Shown: one piece after another, positions 43,031-52,836 of the stretch
Layout: every line of letters starts with the position of its first letter
How positions within the stretch are numbered: the stretch's first letter is position 1
Assembly (NCBI GenBank): GCA_963575745.1
Contig: CAUYUJ010001399.1
Span: 1 to 64,000 of the forward strand
Reading direction: 5' to 3'
Length of the DNA stretch: 64,000 nt
Source: Prorocentrum cordatum
Taxonomy: Eukaryota > Sar > Dinophyceae > Prorocentrales > Prorocentraceae
Notes under the pieces: generated by a model
Told to the model about the DNA's origin: nothing
Databases searched by the model: none
The model's input: only the letters and a program-made list of their open reading frames with translations
Position numbers and translations under genes: made by a program

Positions 43031-43640
43031 CATGCCTTCGCGCTTCTCGCCTCATAGTGCGTCAGGGGCCTCTGCCTCATCCTTCCCTTCGCGCACGGGA
43101 AGGATCGGGGCGCTCTTGCTTCCCCCTTCCTCCTCTTCCGCCTCCTCCGCCTCCTCTGCCTCCTCCTCCTCCTGAGCGATGGCTCTTGCCGTTCTGCTTC
43201 TCCGGGAGCTCCGGGCTTCTCGAGCCGCGTCCAGGCGCCGAGGCGCGGCGGCCAGCCTTGGCGTCTGACCTATTGAATTACACATGTACGTCTACATAAT
43301 CTTAGTTATGCATAGTATCTACATGTCTTTGTGTAGATATAGGTATAGTCATGAACGTGTGTTATTTATGCATCTTCACATATACACACATATTCATATA
43401 TATATATATATGTGTGAATACTTACTATATATATATGTGCACTAACCTTTTTACATACACACACATATATATAGAGAGAGAGATATGGATACACCTACGT
43501 AGCGTAGGTGCACCGACGGTATGGCTCACACCATCTATATTCACAACTCGCGTATGCCCACCAACCTATTCAGAAGCCCTGCCCACGAGAGCTGCCGCGA
43601 AATGGAAAGACGAGAAGCATGCCGTGAACCAGAGCAGGCA
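43030..43640. other. Short CCT run, unique AT-rich sequence and (TA/CA)n
   Basis: CCTCCTC at 43125-43175, then AT-rich sequence, TA and CA dinucleotide runs at 43378-43485, and a short unique stretch. No gene. Confidence 0.6.
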
Positions 43641-44095
43641 TTAGAGGTGGTGCTGGTGGTGGTGCTGCTGCTGGACGTGCTGATGGTGGCGCTGCTGGTG
43701 GTGGTGCTGCTTCTGCTGGCGCATCTGCTGCTGGTGCCCCCTCGGGGTCCTCATGGGGTCCTCTTGGGAGCTCTTGTTGCCAGGTCTTGGACCTTGAGGT
43801 TCTCTTTGGATGGATGCCCTCTTGGGGCCATCTTGGAGAGCATCGACCAAGGGAGGGAGGGTCTCCGGTGGCAGTCCCCCCCCAGGAGCCTGCAACATCG
43901 CCGCTCGGAGCAACCTTGGGGCTCTTCTGGGGGATCTCGGGGTATGCGTGGGGCTCTGCTGGGGGCCCTCGTGGGGCCCTCGTGGGGCTCTCTTGGGGCC
44001 ATCTTGGGAGCACTGGGGGGCCTCGGGCGGGCGCTCTTGGGCGCTCTTGGGGCCGTCTTTGGGGCCTCTTGGGCCCCCCTCGGGGCATTCTTGGG
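43640..44095 (+). repeat. GCTGGTGGTG run and CTTGGGGCC array (fifth locus)
   Basis: Positions 43645-43735 are GGTG/CTGCTG repeats. Positions 43740-44095 are the CTTGGGGCC unit, again without the conserved ends seen at 2792-4443. Confidence 0.85.
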
Positions 44096-44102
44096 GGATG
44101 AC

Positions 44103-44426
44103 GGCGTTGATGCTGCTGCTGCTGATGATGATGATGATGACGATGATGATGATGTTGATGACGATGATGATGGTGATGGCGATGCCCATGACGTTGGTCA
44201 TGCCGATGATGATGATGTTGATGATGATGCTGATGATAAGCATGCTACTGCATGGTGGGGATGCAGTTGATGATGATGAGGATGATGGTGATCATGCTGT
44301 TGTTGATTTCGATAATGCCGATGATGTCGATGACGCTGATGCTGGTGATGAGGATGCCGATGGTTATCACGACGAGGATGTGTCTGGTGATGATGGCATG
44401 GATAGTGATGGCATAGCGCCTTTACG
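44103..44426. repeat. (GATGAT)n array
   Basis: GATGATG triplet array with CTG/GTT variants, abutting the CTTGGGGCC array. Confidence 0.95.
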
Positions 44427-44935
44427 ACAAGCATAATATAACATATGTTGCCGCGACGCACAGGTTGAATGGCTCTGCAGAGCAAATACATGTGTAATGG
44501 TGCTCTACATCGCTGTTTCTCATGTGCACATTCGTGTCGCTATGATACGCAGAACTGCATGGTGGCAAGTACGTGCAACCACTTAGCAAGTACGTGCGAT
44601 GTGCCGCTTGATAATAAAAAATGCCTTAGCAAACGCTTTCAACTACTTACCTTAGTCGCCAAACAAACGATGCAAACTCATGTTGCCCAACCATATGTAG
44701 AATTTGGCAAGTGGGGGCGTCACTTAGCATTCCCGCGATGTGCATGCAGCCGGTGCAAGGGTGCGCAAGCCAGCTGCACACCACAACGCCGTGGGTTGCA
44801 CACCACAGCGAAGTGGGCTGCAATTGTTCAGCTGAGTGCCTTTTCTTCAGGCAAGCCCGTAAGCCATCCCAGAGGTGGCTTGCTGTCGGGCACCCCACAC
44901 CCGAGAGGTGGGCGAACCCTCGGGCGGACCCCACC
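44427..44935. other. Unassigned AT-richer sequence with small repeats
   Basis: GCAAGTACGTGC occurs twice (about 44566 and 44587), and TGCACACCACA occurs twice (about 44773 and 44796). A Cys-rich 157-codon frame (44469-44942) is present but has no recognisable pattern and is probably chance. Confidence 0.35.
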
Positions 44936-44939
44936 CCGT

Positions 44940-45650
44940 TGAGAGGGGGAGGGGGAGGGGGAGGGGGAGGGGGAAGGGTGAGGGGGGAGGAGGGGAGAGG
45001 AGGAGGAGGAAGGAGGAGGAGTAGGAGGAGGGAGAGGAGGAGGAGGAGAGGAGGAGGAGGAGGAAGGAGGGAGGAAACGAGGAGGGGACAACGAGGAGGA
45101 GGAGAGAGGAACGGGAGGAGGGGAGGAAGAGGAGAGGAGGAGAGGAGGAGGAGGAGGAGGGAGGAGGAGGAAGAGGATGAGGAGGAGGAGGAGGAGGAGG
45201 AGGAGGAGGAGGAGTCGTGAGGAGAGGAGGAGGGGGAGGAGGAGGAGGACGAGGAGGAGGAGGCCGTTGCACGCGCCGCCCGTCGAGGCGTCCACGGGCG
45301 GCCCTCGGGCGAAGGGCGCCCGCGCGCGGGCCTTGCTTGGAGCTGGGCGCCGCATCGTCCCACGGCGGAGGGCTGGCGACGAGCCGCGGCCTCTCCTCCC
45401 CTTTTCCAAAAGCGTCGGAACAACCAACACTTCCCCGTCCTCCTCCTCCTCCTCCTCCTCCTCCTCCTCCTCCTCGCCTCCTCCTCCTCCTCCGTCGGCC
45501 CCTCCTCCCGTCTCTCCTCCCCTCCTCCTCCTACTCCTCCTCCCTCCCTCCTCCTCGTCTCTCCTCCTCCTCCTCCTCCTTCTCCCTTCCTCCCTCCATC
45601 CTCCTCCTCCTCCTCCTCCTCCTCCTCCTCCTCCTCCTCCTCCTCGATTC
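44940..45650. repeat. Opposed (GGA)n and (CCT)n arms around a 160-bp GC-rich core
   Basis: A purine arm (44940-45268) and a pyrimidine arm (45434-45650) flank a unique GC-rich core (45270-45430). Features within the arms correspond in reverse complement, such as GGAGTAGGAGGAGG and ACGGGAGGAGGGG, so the arms form a long imperfect inverted repeat. Confidence 0.75.
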
Positions 45651-45738
45651 TGACTAAGGGTGGAGTGCCTTAGGCACATGCGCTCCTGCTTGCTGCTCTC
45701 TCTCTCTCTCTCGCCCGCTCTCTCTCGCACGGCGTTGC

Positions 45739-46236
45739 TTGCCAAAACGTTCCAAAAACGTTTCTCCTCCTCCTCCTCCTCCTCCTCCTCCTCCTCCTCC
45801 TCGCCGCCTGTGGGTAGTGTCTCCTCCTCCGAGGCTCACGGCTGATGAGGAGGCCCCCGCGGGAGAGCTCGACATAGTGCAGTTTGCGGGTAAGCTGCGA
45901 TGCGTAAGGTGCCTGCGCGTGACCAAGGTGGCCAAGACGCTCAGGCAGGCCCCGTGCCGGCCTGTCGTAGGCCACCGCCTTTGGTGCGTTGGCCCGTTCA
46001 CCTTCTGCAGCTCGTGTGGAACACACTCGCTCCATAAGCTCCTGGCGGTGGATTGCAGGGGGCACTGCGAGCGCTGCTCGTCGACACGTGCCCGCTTGGA
46101 CCACCTCTGGAACGGAAACCACCCACGAACTGGGGCGAAGTTGCCTCTCGGTTCGGGGCCGAAGGCCCCGACTCCGTTTGGAAGCTTCGCCCTGGACGTA
46201 AAAGTTGGGGGGCTGGAGGTCCTCCCTGATTGGTGA
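45739..46236 (+). pseudogene. Orphan zinc-ribbon-like domain (LINE C-terminal type)
   Basis: An open frame of 165 codons whose first ~20 residues are CCT-encoded poly-Pro. From about 45890 it reads LRCVRCLRVTKVAKTL, GHRLWCVGPFTFCSSCGTHS, CRGHCERCSSTRARLDHLW and GNHPRTGAKLPLG. The pattern FCxxCG.....C.G..(C)..L..L..G.HP.TG also occurs at the C-terminal end of the minus-strand LINE-3 (61038-61568). A zinc-binding role is suggested by the paired CxxC motifs. No RT lies upstream, only a CCT microsatellite, so this is most likely the detached 3' end of a LINE. A host gene is possible. Confidence 0.5.
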
Positions 46237-46850
46237 GGTGGTCGTCCTGCATGCCGAGTGGCCATTTTGACCGAGAGGCACCGCCTGCTTGGAGCACGCT
46301 GCGTGGCGGCGGTGCCCGCGGGTATTGTTTTCGCTCCGCGAAGCCCCCAGCTGCGGCACTGCACCTGTGGGCTTCTTACCCAGGGTAGTGCCTCCTCCTC
46401 CTCCTCCTCCTGTGGGTAGCGCCTCCTCCTCCCCAGCTCGCCGCCTGTGGGTAGTGCCTCCTCCTCCTCCTCCTCACGCCTGCGAAGCTGCTGGGGGTGT
46501 GGAGGCCGCTCCAGCGCGTTGCATCGCGATCCTCCAGCGCTTGTGGCTATGTGCTCATGCGCGTTTCGTACTCAGCATTGGCTTGCTTGCTTGCTCAGAG
46601 CGAAGAGTTCTGAGCGTGCTGAGAGAGCATTTCGAGAGCACGCTCAGAGAGCATTTCAGAGCTCATGTCAAGAACACGCTCTGAGTAAAGAGCTGCGCAC
46701 TTTTGTACACACGTTAGCTGGCCACTGAGGCCACGCAGCCAGAACAGCAGAGCTCCGCAAGAGGTCAAACATGATCGGGATGCAGGGGAAGAGGGAAGCG
46801 ACGGGGACGGGGAGGGGGAGAGCAAGACGGACGAGCTACCTATACGTTGG
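46237..46850. other. CCT runs and small repeats
   Basis: The segment GTGGGTAG(C/T)GCCTCCTCC occurs at about 46411 and 46450, and in related form at 45810. At 46608-46690 GAGCGTGCT opposes AGCACGCTC, with AGAGAGCATTT repeated. No gene. Confidence 0.5.
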
Positions 46851-47830
46851 AGAAGGAGGAGGAGGAGGAGGAGGAGGAGGAGGAGGAGGAGGAAGAGGAG
46901 GAGGAGGGGGAGGAGGCAGAAGAACAGGAGGCGGAGGAGGAGGAGGAGGAGGAGCCTGGGGGAGGAGGACGAGGACGAGGACGAGGGCGAAGGAGGGCGA
47001 GGACGAGAAGGAATAGGGGCCCCTCGCGCGCCCGACGCCCGCCTTCTCCTCCCCGTCTTCTGTCGTCTTCTGCGTGCCCCCACCCCCGTGCTTGCCCCTC
47101 CTCCCTCCCCGTCCTCGTCGCCCTCGTCCTCGTCGCCCTCCCTCTCGGCCTTCCCCTCGCCCCCCCCCCTTCGGCCCCTTCGTCCTCGTCCTCGTCCTCC
47201 CCTTTGTCCTCGCCGTCTCTCCCGTCCTCCCCCTTGTCCTCCCCCCCCTCGTCCTCGTCCCCATCGTGCCGCCGTGGGCGGTTGTCTCGGGGCCTGGCCC
47301 GGGCGGCCCGGCGCCCTCTCGGAGCCCGCGCGGCGCACCAGCCGCCCCAGCCGGGTGCGCTTGGCTGCCGCCGTTGCGCTCTGGACCTCCGGACCCGTTC
47401 CTCGCCCCCTCCTCCCCTCCCCCCCCCTCCTCCCCTCCTCCTCCTCCTCCTCCTCTCCTCCTCCTCCCTCCTCCTCCTCCTCCTCTCCTCCTCCTCCCCC
47501 TTTTCCTCCTCCTCTCCTCCTCCTCCTCCTCCTCCTCCTCCTCCTCCTCCTCCTCCTCCCCCTCCTCCCCCTCCTCCTCCTCCTCCCCGTTCCTCGCCCC
47601 CTCCTCCCCCTCCTCCTCCTCCTCCTCCTCCTCCTCCTCCTCCTCCTCCTCCTCCTCCCAATCCTCCTCCTTCCCCTCCCCCCCTCCTCCTCCCCCTACC
47701 TCTCCTCCTCCTCCTCCTCCTCCTCCTCGTCCTCGTCCTCCTCCTCCTCCTCCTCCTCCTCCTCCTCCTCCTCCTCCTCCCTCCTCCCCCTCCTCCTCCT
47801 CCTTACTCCTCCGCCTCCGGCTCCTCCTCC
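46851..47830. repeat. (GGA)n then (CCT)n tracts around GC-rich sequence
   Basis: Purine tract 46851-47000, GC-rich pyrimidine-biased middle, then CCT tract 47404-47830. Large Pro/Ser/Gly frames are artefacts. Confidence 0.9.
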
Positions 47831-48960
47831 TGAGCAGGGTCCCCTGCTAGCAGGGTAGGCGTGTGGCTCCCCAGCTGAGAGAGGGACCGCTGTATCCAGG
47901 CGGCTCGGCGACCTGACCAGGTAACGGGCTTGCACCCATGTTCGCACCCGGGCCGCGGAGCTCCCTTTCAAGCAGGCCAGGACAATGGCCTTACCCGTAG
48001 ACTCGTCCTCTTCCTCCTCCTCCTCTCGTTCTCCTCCTCCTCCTCCTCCTCCTCCTCCTCCTCCTCCTCCTCCTCCTCCTCCTCCTCCTCCTCCTCCTCC
48101 TCCTCCTCCTCCTCCTCCCCTCCCCCCTCCTCCCCCTCCTCCTCCTCCTTCTCCTCCGCCTCCGGCTCCTCCTCCTGAGCAGGGGCTAGCAGGGTAGGCG
48201 TGTGGCTCCCCAGCTGAGAGAGGGACGCATCCCAGGCGGCTCGGCGACCTGACCAGGTAACGGGCTTGCACCCATGTTCGCACCCAGGGGCCCAGCTCGC
48301 TTTCAAGCAAGCCAGGGACAATGGCCTTACCCGTAGACTCGTCCTCTTCCTCCTCCTCTTCTTCCTCCTCCTCCTCCTCCTCCTCCGCCTCCTCCTCCTC
48401 CTCCTCCTCCCTCCTCCCCCTCCTCCTCCTTCTCCTCCGCCTCCGGCTCCTCCTCCTGAGCAGGGTCCCCTGCTAGCAGGGTAGGCGTGTGGCTCCCCAG
48501 CTGAGAGAGGGACGCTGTATCCCAGGCGGCTCGGCGACCTGACCAGGTAACGGGCTTGCACCCATGTTCGCACCCAGGGGCCCAGCTCGCTTTCAAGCAA
48601 GCCAGGGACAATGGCCTTACCCGTAGACTCGTCCTCTTCCTCCTCCTCCTCCTCCTCCTCCTCCTCCTCCTCCTCCTCCTCCTCCTCCTCCTCCTCCCCC
48701 TCCCTCCTCCCCCTCCTCCTCCTCCTTCTCCTCCGCCTCCAGCTCCTCCTCCTGAGCAGGGTCCCCTGCTAGCAGGGTAGGCGTGTGGCTCCCCAGCTGA
48801 GAGAGGGACGCTGTATCCCAGGCGGCTCGGCGACCTGACCAGGTAACGGGCTTGCACCCATGTTCGCACCCAGGGGCCCAGCTCGCTTTCAAGCAAGCCA
48901 GGGACAATGGCCTTACCCGTAGACTCGTCCTCTTCCTCCTCCTCCTCCTCCTCCTTCTCC
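47831..48960 (+). repeat. Compound minisatellite, four copies (281-345 bp)
   Basis: Each copy has about 155 bp of conserved unique sequence, starting TGAGCAGGG at 47831, 48176, 48457 and 48753 and ending GTAGACTCGTCCTC, followed by a CCT tract of variable length. Differences between copies include loss of TCCCCTGC in copy 2 and a few substitutions in copy 1. Copies 3 and 4 are almost identical. Confidence 0.95.
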
Positions 48961-49071
48961 TGTTGGCTTCGTCAGAGGTCCGATGATCCACAGGAAAAGT
49001 GGAGCAGCCCGTCTCGGGCTATTTGTTCGGCCTTCAGGGGGCCCCTCGACATCAATTAAAACGACCGCAGG

Positions 49072-49665
49072 ATGGAGGAGGAGGCTACCAGTGTAATTCC
49101 AAGAGTCATCAACGATGTTGGAATAAACCCTCCCTCCAAGCTCACTCTTCATAGGCCCCTACAGCAGTTCATTTCCAATGCGGGAATCGCCCCGTTGACA
49201 GACAACCGTTTGAAGACCCTACAGCGTCCAAAACATTGTTATCGGGATTCCAACGCCACGGATCGACCTGACTGTTGCGTCGTGACGATCCAGAATCGTG
49301 CCAGAACGCCGTTCTTTGGAATTCATCAGCGAGTCCCTGTAAATGCTGACCCTCATAATCCCGAGTCCTTCCAAACTCAATTTATGGTACGATGATCATG
49401 GGAATCCGTGAAGCAATCTATATGCGTGGCGCTAAGGCGAGAGCCACATGTTGAAAAGGAACCGCCCTCCATCCGTGAATATCTTGCATGTTTCAGAGCG
49501 GGTGCACGCGGCGCTAAGGCAGAGCCACATGTTGAAAAGGAACCGCCCTCAATCCGTGAAGCTCTTGCATGTTTTGTTTGGTGTGCGCGGCGCTGAGGCG
49601 AGAGCCAGCCACATGTGCAAAATGGCCCGCCTTCCATTCGCGAAACTACTGCCAAGCGTAAGCCT
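49072..49665 (+). repeat. Dispersed repeat family, right copy, with three ~81-bp units
   Basis: Counterpart of 660-1275. The ~81-bp units carry GAGCCACATGTTGAAAAGGA at 49441 and 49522, and a divergent third unit at about 49602 with a 4-nt insertion. Confidence 0.7.
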
Positions 49666-49780
49666 CAGGGCCGCACGTGGCGAGGATGTCTCAGACGAAC
49701 CACCGGGCCCGCCCAAAAAACGGGCTTCGGGGTGCGATTGGGAGAGATTGCTCATAAAGAAAAAACTATGATATACTGCG

Positions 49781-49820
49781 TGTGTCACGTGTGTATATGC
49801 ACCACTCGCTGCCGTTTGAC
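49781..49820 (+). repeat. Left arm of 40-nt inverted repeat
   Basis: Begins TGTGTCACGTGTGTATATGC. Exact reverse complement of 59247-59286. Confidence 0.95.
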
Positions 49821-49997
49821 CTCTAGGGGCTGTTTTTCCCACTGCGTTGAAATTCATCATTACCACACTGGTAGCGGAACAACCACACGATCCCCGTACC
49901 GTACCATTGCGCGCACGTGTCGTCAGAGAGTGTCACACTACCGCTTTTTACTTCCTGTACCAGCAGTTTCCCTCGCTAGGGGACTGAGCCTTGCGCC

Positions 49998-50717
49998 ATG
50001 GCACTTTCTTCTGTTCGCTATCGGCCGAGCGCTGACGCGGTCCGAGACGAAGAGTGGCTCCTACATCTACGACGGCACGGTGAACAACTTCCACGAGTGG
50101 GAATTCCGCACAGAGATGCGCATGAGTGCCGCTTTGGCCTCAGTGGATCAAGTGACGGGTGCACCACAGCAGTGCGTGACCACCGCAGCTGTCAACAAGG
50201 TTGTAGAAGGCCTCAGAGGTGACGCGTTCGATATTGCCATGGACATCGGCAAGGACGTGCTTCTGAGTCCGAATGGGATCGATCAGCTGGTGGCTGTCAA
50301 CAAGGTTGTAGAAGGCCTCAGAGGTGACGCGTTCGATATTGCCATGGACATCGGCAAGGACGTGCTTCTGAGTCCGAATGGGATCGATCAGCTGCTGCTG
50401 GCGAGTCGTATTTCAATCTTCCCCACAGAGGCGCAGGAGGCGATGATACTGTCCCAGGTGGGGCGCAGACCAGATGGACCATTGTCTCGGCAGCACGGTG
50501 AGTCTATGGTCTCGGACATCTCCCGAAGGAAGCATTGGTGGAACCTTGTCTCCAAGTTAGATCCTACGATCTTGATGAGCGACGACGGCTTGGCTCCCTT
50601 TTCTTCGACCAAGCGGGTCTCTCACCTTCTGATAATATCATGGCGTTGACATTCGCAGGACATGTGACAACCTTCGACAATATCAAGGGCGTCTTGATCC
50701 GCCGCACGGCCGCATAA
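49998..50717 (+). pseudogene. Copia-II gag
   Basis: An ATG at 49998 (MALSSVRYRPSADAVRDEEW) is followed by a shift to frame 1, which reads SYIYDGTVNNFHEWEFRTEM, then VEGLRGDAFDIAMDIGKDVL and SPNGIDQLL, SIFPTEAQEAMIL, RRKHWWNLVSKLDPTILMSD. The end, DQAGLSPSDNIMALTFAG, is in frame 3 (50535-50717). This Trp-rich helical pattern matches dinoflagellate copia gag as remembered. A 105-bp segment (35 codons) is exactly duplicated in tandem at 50188-50292 and 50293-50397, which lengthens the protein in frame. Frameshifts at about 50050 and 50610 break it. Confidence 0.65.
50188..50397 (+). repeat. Exact 105-bp tandem duplication within gag
   Basis: Two identical 105-bp copies, 50188-50292 and 50293-50397, in frame with gag. 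Identity across the whole unit indicates a recent event or an assembly artefact. Confidence 0.95.
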
Positions 50718-50800
50718 ACACCCGCCAAGAAGGCAAGAGTGAGTCAGGCAGAGGCCCCAGCTCTTCGACGTGGACGCAGCCCAGACCCAGCTACCAGAAC

Positions 50801-51609
50801 ATGAGCAAGGGCAAGGGCAAGGTGCGCTTCTCCAGACCACAACGCGCCTTCAACACTGCCGATGATGGATGGTACGAGCAGGGGGAGCATTACCCTGTGG
50901 AGCTGAGCCCCTACGGATACTACGCGCCCGGCTATGCGCCAGAGCACGGCTGGGGCGACGCGGCCTGGGACGACTGCGCCGACGAACGCACTTTCGTCGA
51001 CGAGGAATCGCATGCTCACTGGGCTCCTGTCCAGGATAGCAGCGAGCTCGACGTCGGGGTGGTCGACGAGATGGTCAAGGCCGGATGCGCGGAAGAAGAT
51101 GCCTCTGACGCGACCCAGGGGGTCCTGGTCGCCAACCTTGGCGCCCAAGGGAGGGGCAAGGGCAAAAAAGAGAGCGGGGCGAAGGTTGCCACTGCGCGCC
51201 CCAGTCGCCCAAGGGGGGCGGCAGGGGGGGGTCTCCCCCGCAAGATCGCAAGGAGCGGCCCAAGGGGATCAAGAAACGTTCGACTTGCGACACCTGCCGG
51301 AAAACCGGCCATTGGTCCGGGGGCCCTGAATGCAATGGCAAGCCCAGGGCGGCAATGGTAGCGCGCGCTGGGGGCGCTGGCGAGCGCCATGTCCAGTACG
51401 AACGAGAGTTTGCATCCGTCAGTTCTGTTGTTGCACCATCATCAATCCCTCATCATATCATTAGGGGCAAGGTGGGGCCGATAAGGGTTTATCCAGGCTT
51501 TCCTCGTCTCTGCTTTTCTTTTTCCCCATCGCGTCGCGCGCCGCGGGGCATGCGCGCGCGAGGGGGGCAATTGCGACGGACAGCGCAGCTTGGAGCGCAA
51601 CAGCGCTGA
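50801..51609 (+). pseudogene. Copia-II gag C-region with zinc knuckle
   Basis: Frame 2 (50801-51361) reads MSKGKGKVRFSRPQR, then an acidic Tyr/Asp-rich segment ELSPYGYYAPGYAPEHGWGD and a hinge VLVANLGAQGRGKGKKES. Near 51190-51270 sense moves to frame 1, which carries CDTCRKTGHWSGGPEC at 51286-51333. This is C-x2-C-x4-H-x6-C, close to the CX2CX4HX4C nucleic-acid-binding knuckle but with a longer last loop. Frame 1 then continues to 51609 without a recognisable protease motif. Confidence 0.6.
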
Positions 51610-51733
51610 GAGTCATGTCTGCGCGAGTTGCATGGGAATGGCCGAAGCCCCTCCGCTTTAGGGGCCTCCAGAGCTCCAGGGGGGGGGGGGTCTCCAGACC
51701 TCTGCGGGGGCTGAGAGAGATACTATTGGGTTT

Positions 51734-52446
51734 ATGGCTGTTCGCTCGACCGGATCTTATTCCATGGCTACTGTTTCTGATGAGGAGCTTGAGGAGGAGG
51801 AACATGTTTCGGGTCCTATCTCTGTTCCTGGTCGGGGTGCTGCGTTGGCTTCGGGTCAGCGCGACGGGCCCAGTCATGGTCGCGTTCTCAGGGGGGCGCC
51901 AGATTGCGTGGATTGGGGTCGCAAGGTGAAGACGCCCAGTGAGGGCCTTGTTATGTCCTCAGAATGGGTCCATCGCAACTTTGCCCGAAAGGAAGCCGGA
52001 CAGTCTGTGGGAGTTTCGGGGCCGAAAGTTCCCTGCCACAGCGTTTTGTTTTCTTTGATTTCTTCTTCTGGCCTGACCGGGAACCCCCCGGGCCCCCCGC
52101 TGCTTCGTCCAGGTGCTCGATGTTTTTTCAGCATGTCTCGGGAGTCGGTTCTAGCGCTCGTTTCATTGTTCGCACCTGCGAGGGGTGTGGGCACGAGACC
52201 AAAAAGGAATGGTGCGCGGCGCTGCGCTCTCCGGGCGAGCGCCCGCGCGACGTCGTGGGCAATCGCGGCAGTGCTCCAGATATTGCTCGTGCGTATTGTT
52301 GTCGTTGCCTGACGTATTTCGATGAGCAGCCCCGGAGGCTAGCAGAAGACAGACAGCAACAGCTAGGAAAGTTGAACGCTCCGGCAACATCCAAGCATAA
52401 TCAAGTGAGAAGATTATTGAGGATGCTCGCTGATACACCTCTATAG
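51734..52446 (+). pseudogene. Unplaced frames with a double CxxC motif
   Basis: Frame 2 (51734-52312) begins MAVRSTGSYSMATVSDEELE and has balanced composition up to SSEWVHRNFARKEAGQSVG. Frame 1 (51964-52446) carries CEGCGHETKKEW at residues 72-83 and YCCRCLTYFDEQPRRL from residue 111, a C-x2-C...C-x2-C pair about 36 residues apart that could bind zinc. A similar motif is found between protease and integrase in dinoflagellate copia pol (from memory). This could therefore be element sequence after a deleted protease, or part of the unknown gene that follows. Confidence 0.4.
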
Positions 52447-52450
52447 AACT

Positions 52451-52836
52451 AAATGTTGTACTGAAGGCTTTCACTTCACGTGCTGTTGAGATTTACGATG
52501 ATGATGGTGAGATCAGCACAGGTGAACTAACTTCTTTGCTCCACGACTGCGTCGCAGAAGTCGCAGTTCACAGTCTTGTCGATTGGACGGCTCCAACGCA
52601 GAACGTTCCGACCGAAATTCAGGCTCTTTCTAAGCTTCGTGCGGTTGGTGTCTTCAAGGACGACGGTGTTTGGGTTGGCCCAGGTCAGGGTTGCACTTTT
52701 TGGTTTCGCGGTAAAGCTTGGGCTCTTAACGTAGAGGATTTTTTACATAGAAATTGGGCATCTATCCTAGATGGGGTTCACAGACAGCGCTCGACGTACT
52801 GCGGCATAGGAGGGCAGGCAGGGAGTGATACGACAG
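52451..52836 (+). CDS. Possible exon/fragment of unknown protein
   Basis: Frame 3 is open from about 52451 and reads LKAFTSRAVEIYDDDGEIST, then SLVDWTAPTQNVPTEIQ and DDGVWVGPGQGCTFWFRGKA. The composition is balanced and unlike the low-complexity frames around it, so it is probably true or recently true coding sequence. No family is recognised. A GTAAGA at 52837 and a pyrimidine-rich CAG at 52921 look like intron ends. Joining them leads to a stop at 52983, so the exon structure is unresolved. Confidence 0.35.

Noticed and set aside
49072-49771. Short ORFs with PSIRE-type repeats as a small repeat protein
   Set aside because: They come from the ~81-bp dispersed-repeat units, which also occur at 1020-1275 out of frame.
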